A stretch of 6,037 nt of DNA, taken from JBIIUJ01 sp044340025 (lineage in GTDB: Bacteria; Pseudomonadota; Alphaproteobacteria; Caulobacterales; Aquidulcibacteraceae). Under the pieces are notes generated by a model, which saw nothing but the letters and a program-made list of their open reading frames with translations, was not told where the DNA came from and did no database searches. Of this stretch, positions 5,892 through 6,037 are shown piece by piece. The position numbers were made by a program, and so were the translations under genes. Numbering within the stretch: position 1 is the stretch's first letter; every line of letters starts with the position of its first letter. The stretch lies in contig JBIIUJ010000144.1 of assembly GCA_044340025.1 (NCBI GenBank), positions 1 to 6,037 on the forward strand, read 5' to 3'.

Positions 5892-6037
5892 TCAGGCCGG
5901 AGCCAGCGCCTCTTCGCGCGCCGCTTCCGCCCGCGCCGGTGCGGCCCTGCCAAGAATCAGGTCGGCGGCCTTTTCCGCGATCATGATCGTGGGCGCATTG
6001 GTATTGCCCGAGACCAGCGTAGGCATCACCGAGGCGT
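5892..6037 (-). CDS. GMC family FAD-dependent oxidoreductase, C-terminal fragment
   Basis: Only the last 47 codons and the stop (TGA, 5894-5892) are inside the window; the gene continues past the right edge. The fragment begins ASVMPTLVSGNTNAPTIMIA, followed by EKAADLI. This is the near-invariant C-terminal block of glucose-methanol-choline oxidoreductases such as choline dehydrogenase and related alcohol dehydrogenases, where the Asn of the NTNAP segment lies in the active-site region and the backbone contacts FAD. After LILG comes an Ala/Glu/Arg-rich tail of about 17 residues typical of lineage-specific ends. The substrate cannot be told from this part; BetA-type choline dehydrogenase is one option among several. 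It lies 58 bases upstream of the aminomutase gene on the same strand, so the two may share a transcript, with a hairpin between them. Confidence 0.88.
   Translation of the reverse strand, partial: ASVMPTLVSGNTNAPTIMIAEKAADLILGRAAPARAEAAREEALAPA

Noticed and set aside
5834..5953. Forty-residue N-terminal extension of the aminomutase from a TTG
   Set aside because: It is Arg-rich, overlaps the end of the GMC gene, and the ATG at 5833 has a proper ribosome-binding site.
5000..5986. A 328-codon open frame antisense to the aminomutase and GMC genes
   Set aside because: The translation is low-complexity and rich in Arg, Ala and His, and it spans two recognisable genes on the other strand. It is a composition shadow.

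Overview
The window looks like a piece of a GC-rich alphaproteobacterial chromosome. The best clues are an alphaproteobacterial-type MnmA, a secreted protein ending in a PEPxxW-type exosortase sorting tail (common in Sphingomonadales and some Caulobacterales/Maricaulales relatives), and GC-rich coding with long spurious antisense frames. The taxon is an inference from gene style, not a database result. All base composition and hairpin statements were read by eye.

Layout, left to right. (1) Positions 1-1052, minus strand: a family 2 glycosyltransferase, with the possible first codons of a further minus-strand gene at the left edge. This block is visibly more AT-rich than the rest (33% GC at 961-1020, against 83% at 4501-4560) and carries a run of eight G in its coding strand. 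It looks like the edge of a surface-polysaccharide locus. (2) 1199-2344, plus: mnmA, the tRNA 2-thiouridylase, divergent from the glycosyltransferase. (3) 2487-3146, plus: a small secreted PEP-CTERM-like protein, closed by a strong intrinsic terminator at 3177-3207. (4) 3219-4014, minus: a Nudix hydrolase of the long-insert NUDT19-like type, broken in this sequence by a one-base frameshift near 3421-3437. (5) 4098-4850, plus: a stand-alone EAL domain protein that has lost several catalytic residues. (6) 4847-5833, minus: a lysine 2,3-aminomutase family radical SAM/PLP enzyme whose stop codon interlocks with that of the EAL gene inside one CTAG. (7) 5892-6037, minus: the last 47 codons of a GMC oxidoreductase, upstream of the aminomutase gene and probably co-transcribed with it.

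No single pathway ties these genes together. The window appears to be a junction between a polysaccharide locus and unlinked housekeeping or accessory genes. Surface biology recurs (glycosyltransferase, exosortase substrate, c-di-GMP-type protein), but the gene order does not show that these cooperate. I see no RNA genes, insertion sequences, CRISPR arrays or attachment sites, and no gene-free stretch longer than about 150 bases. I did not find a convincing new multi-gene system. The observations most worth checking are the poly-G tract in the glycosyltransferase, the Nudix frameshift, and the degenerate EAL protein.
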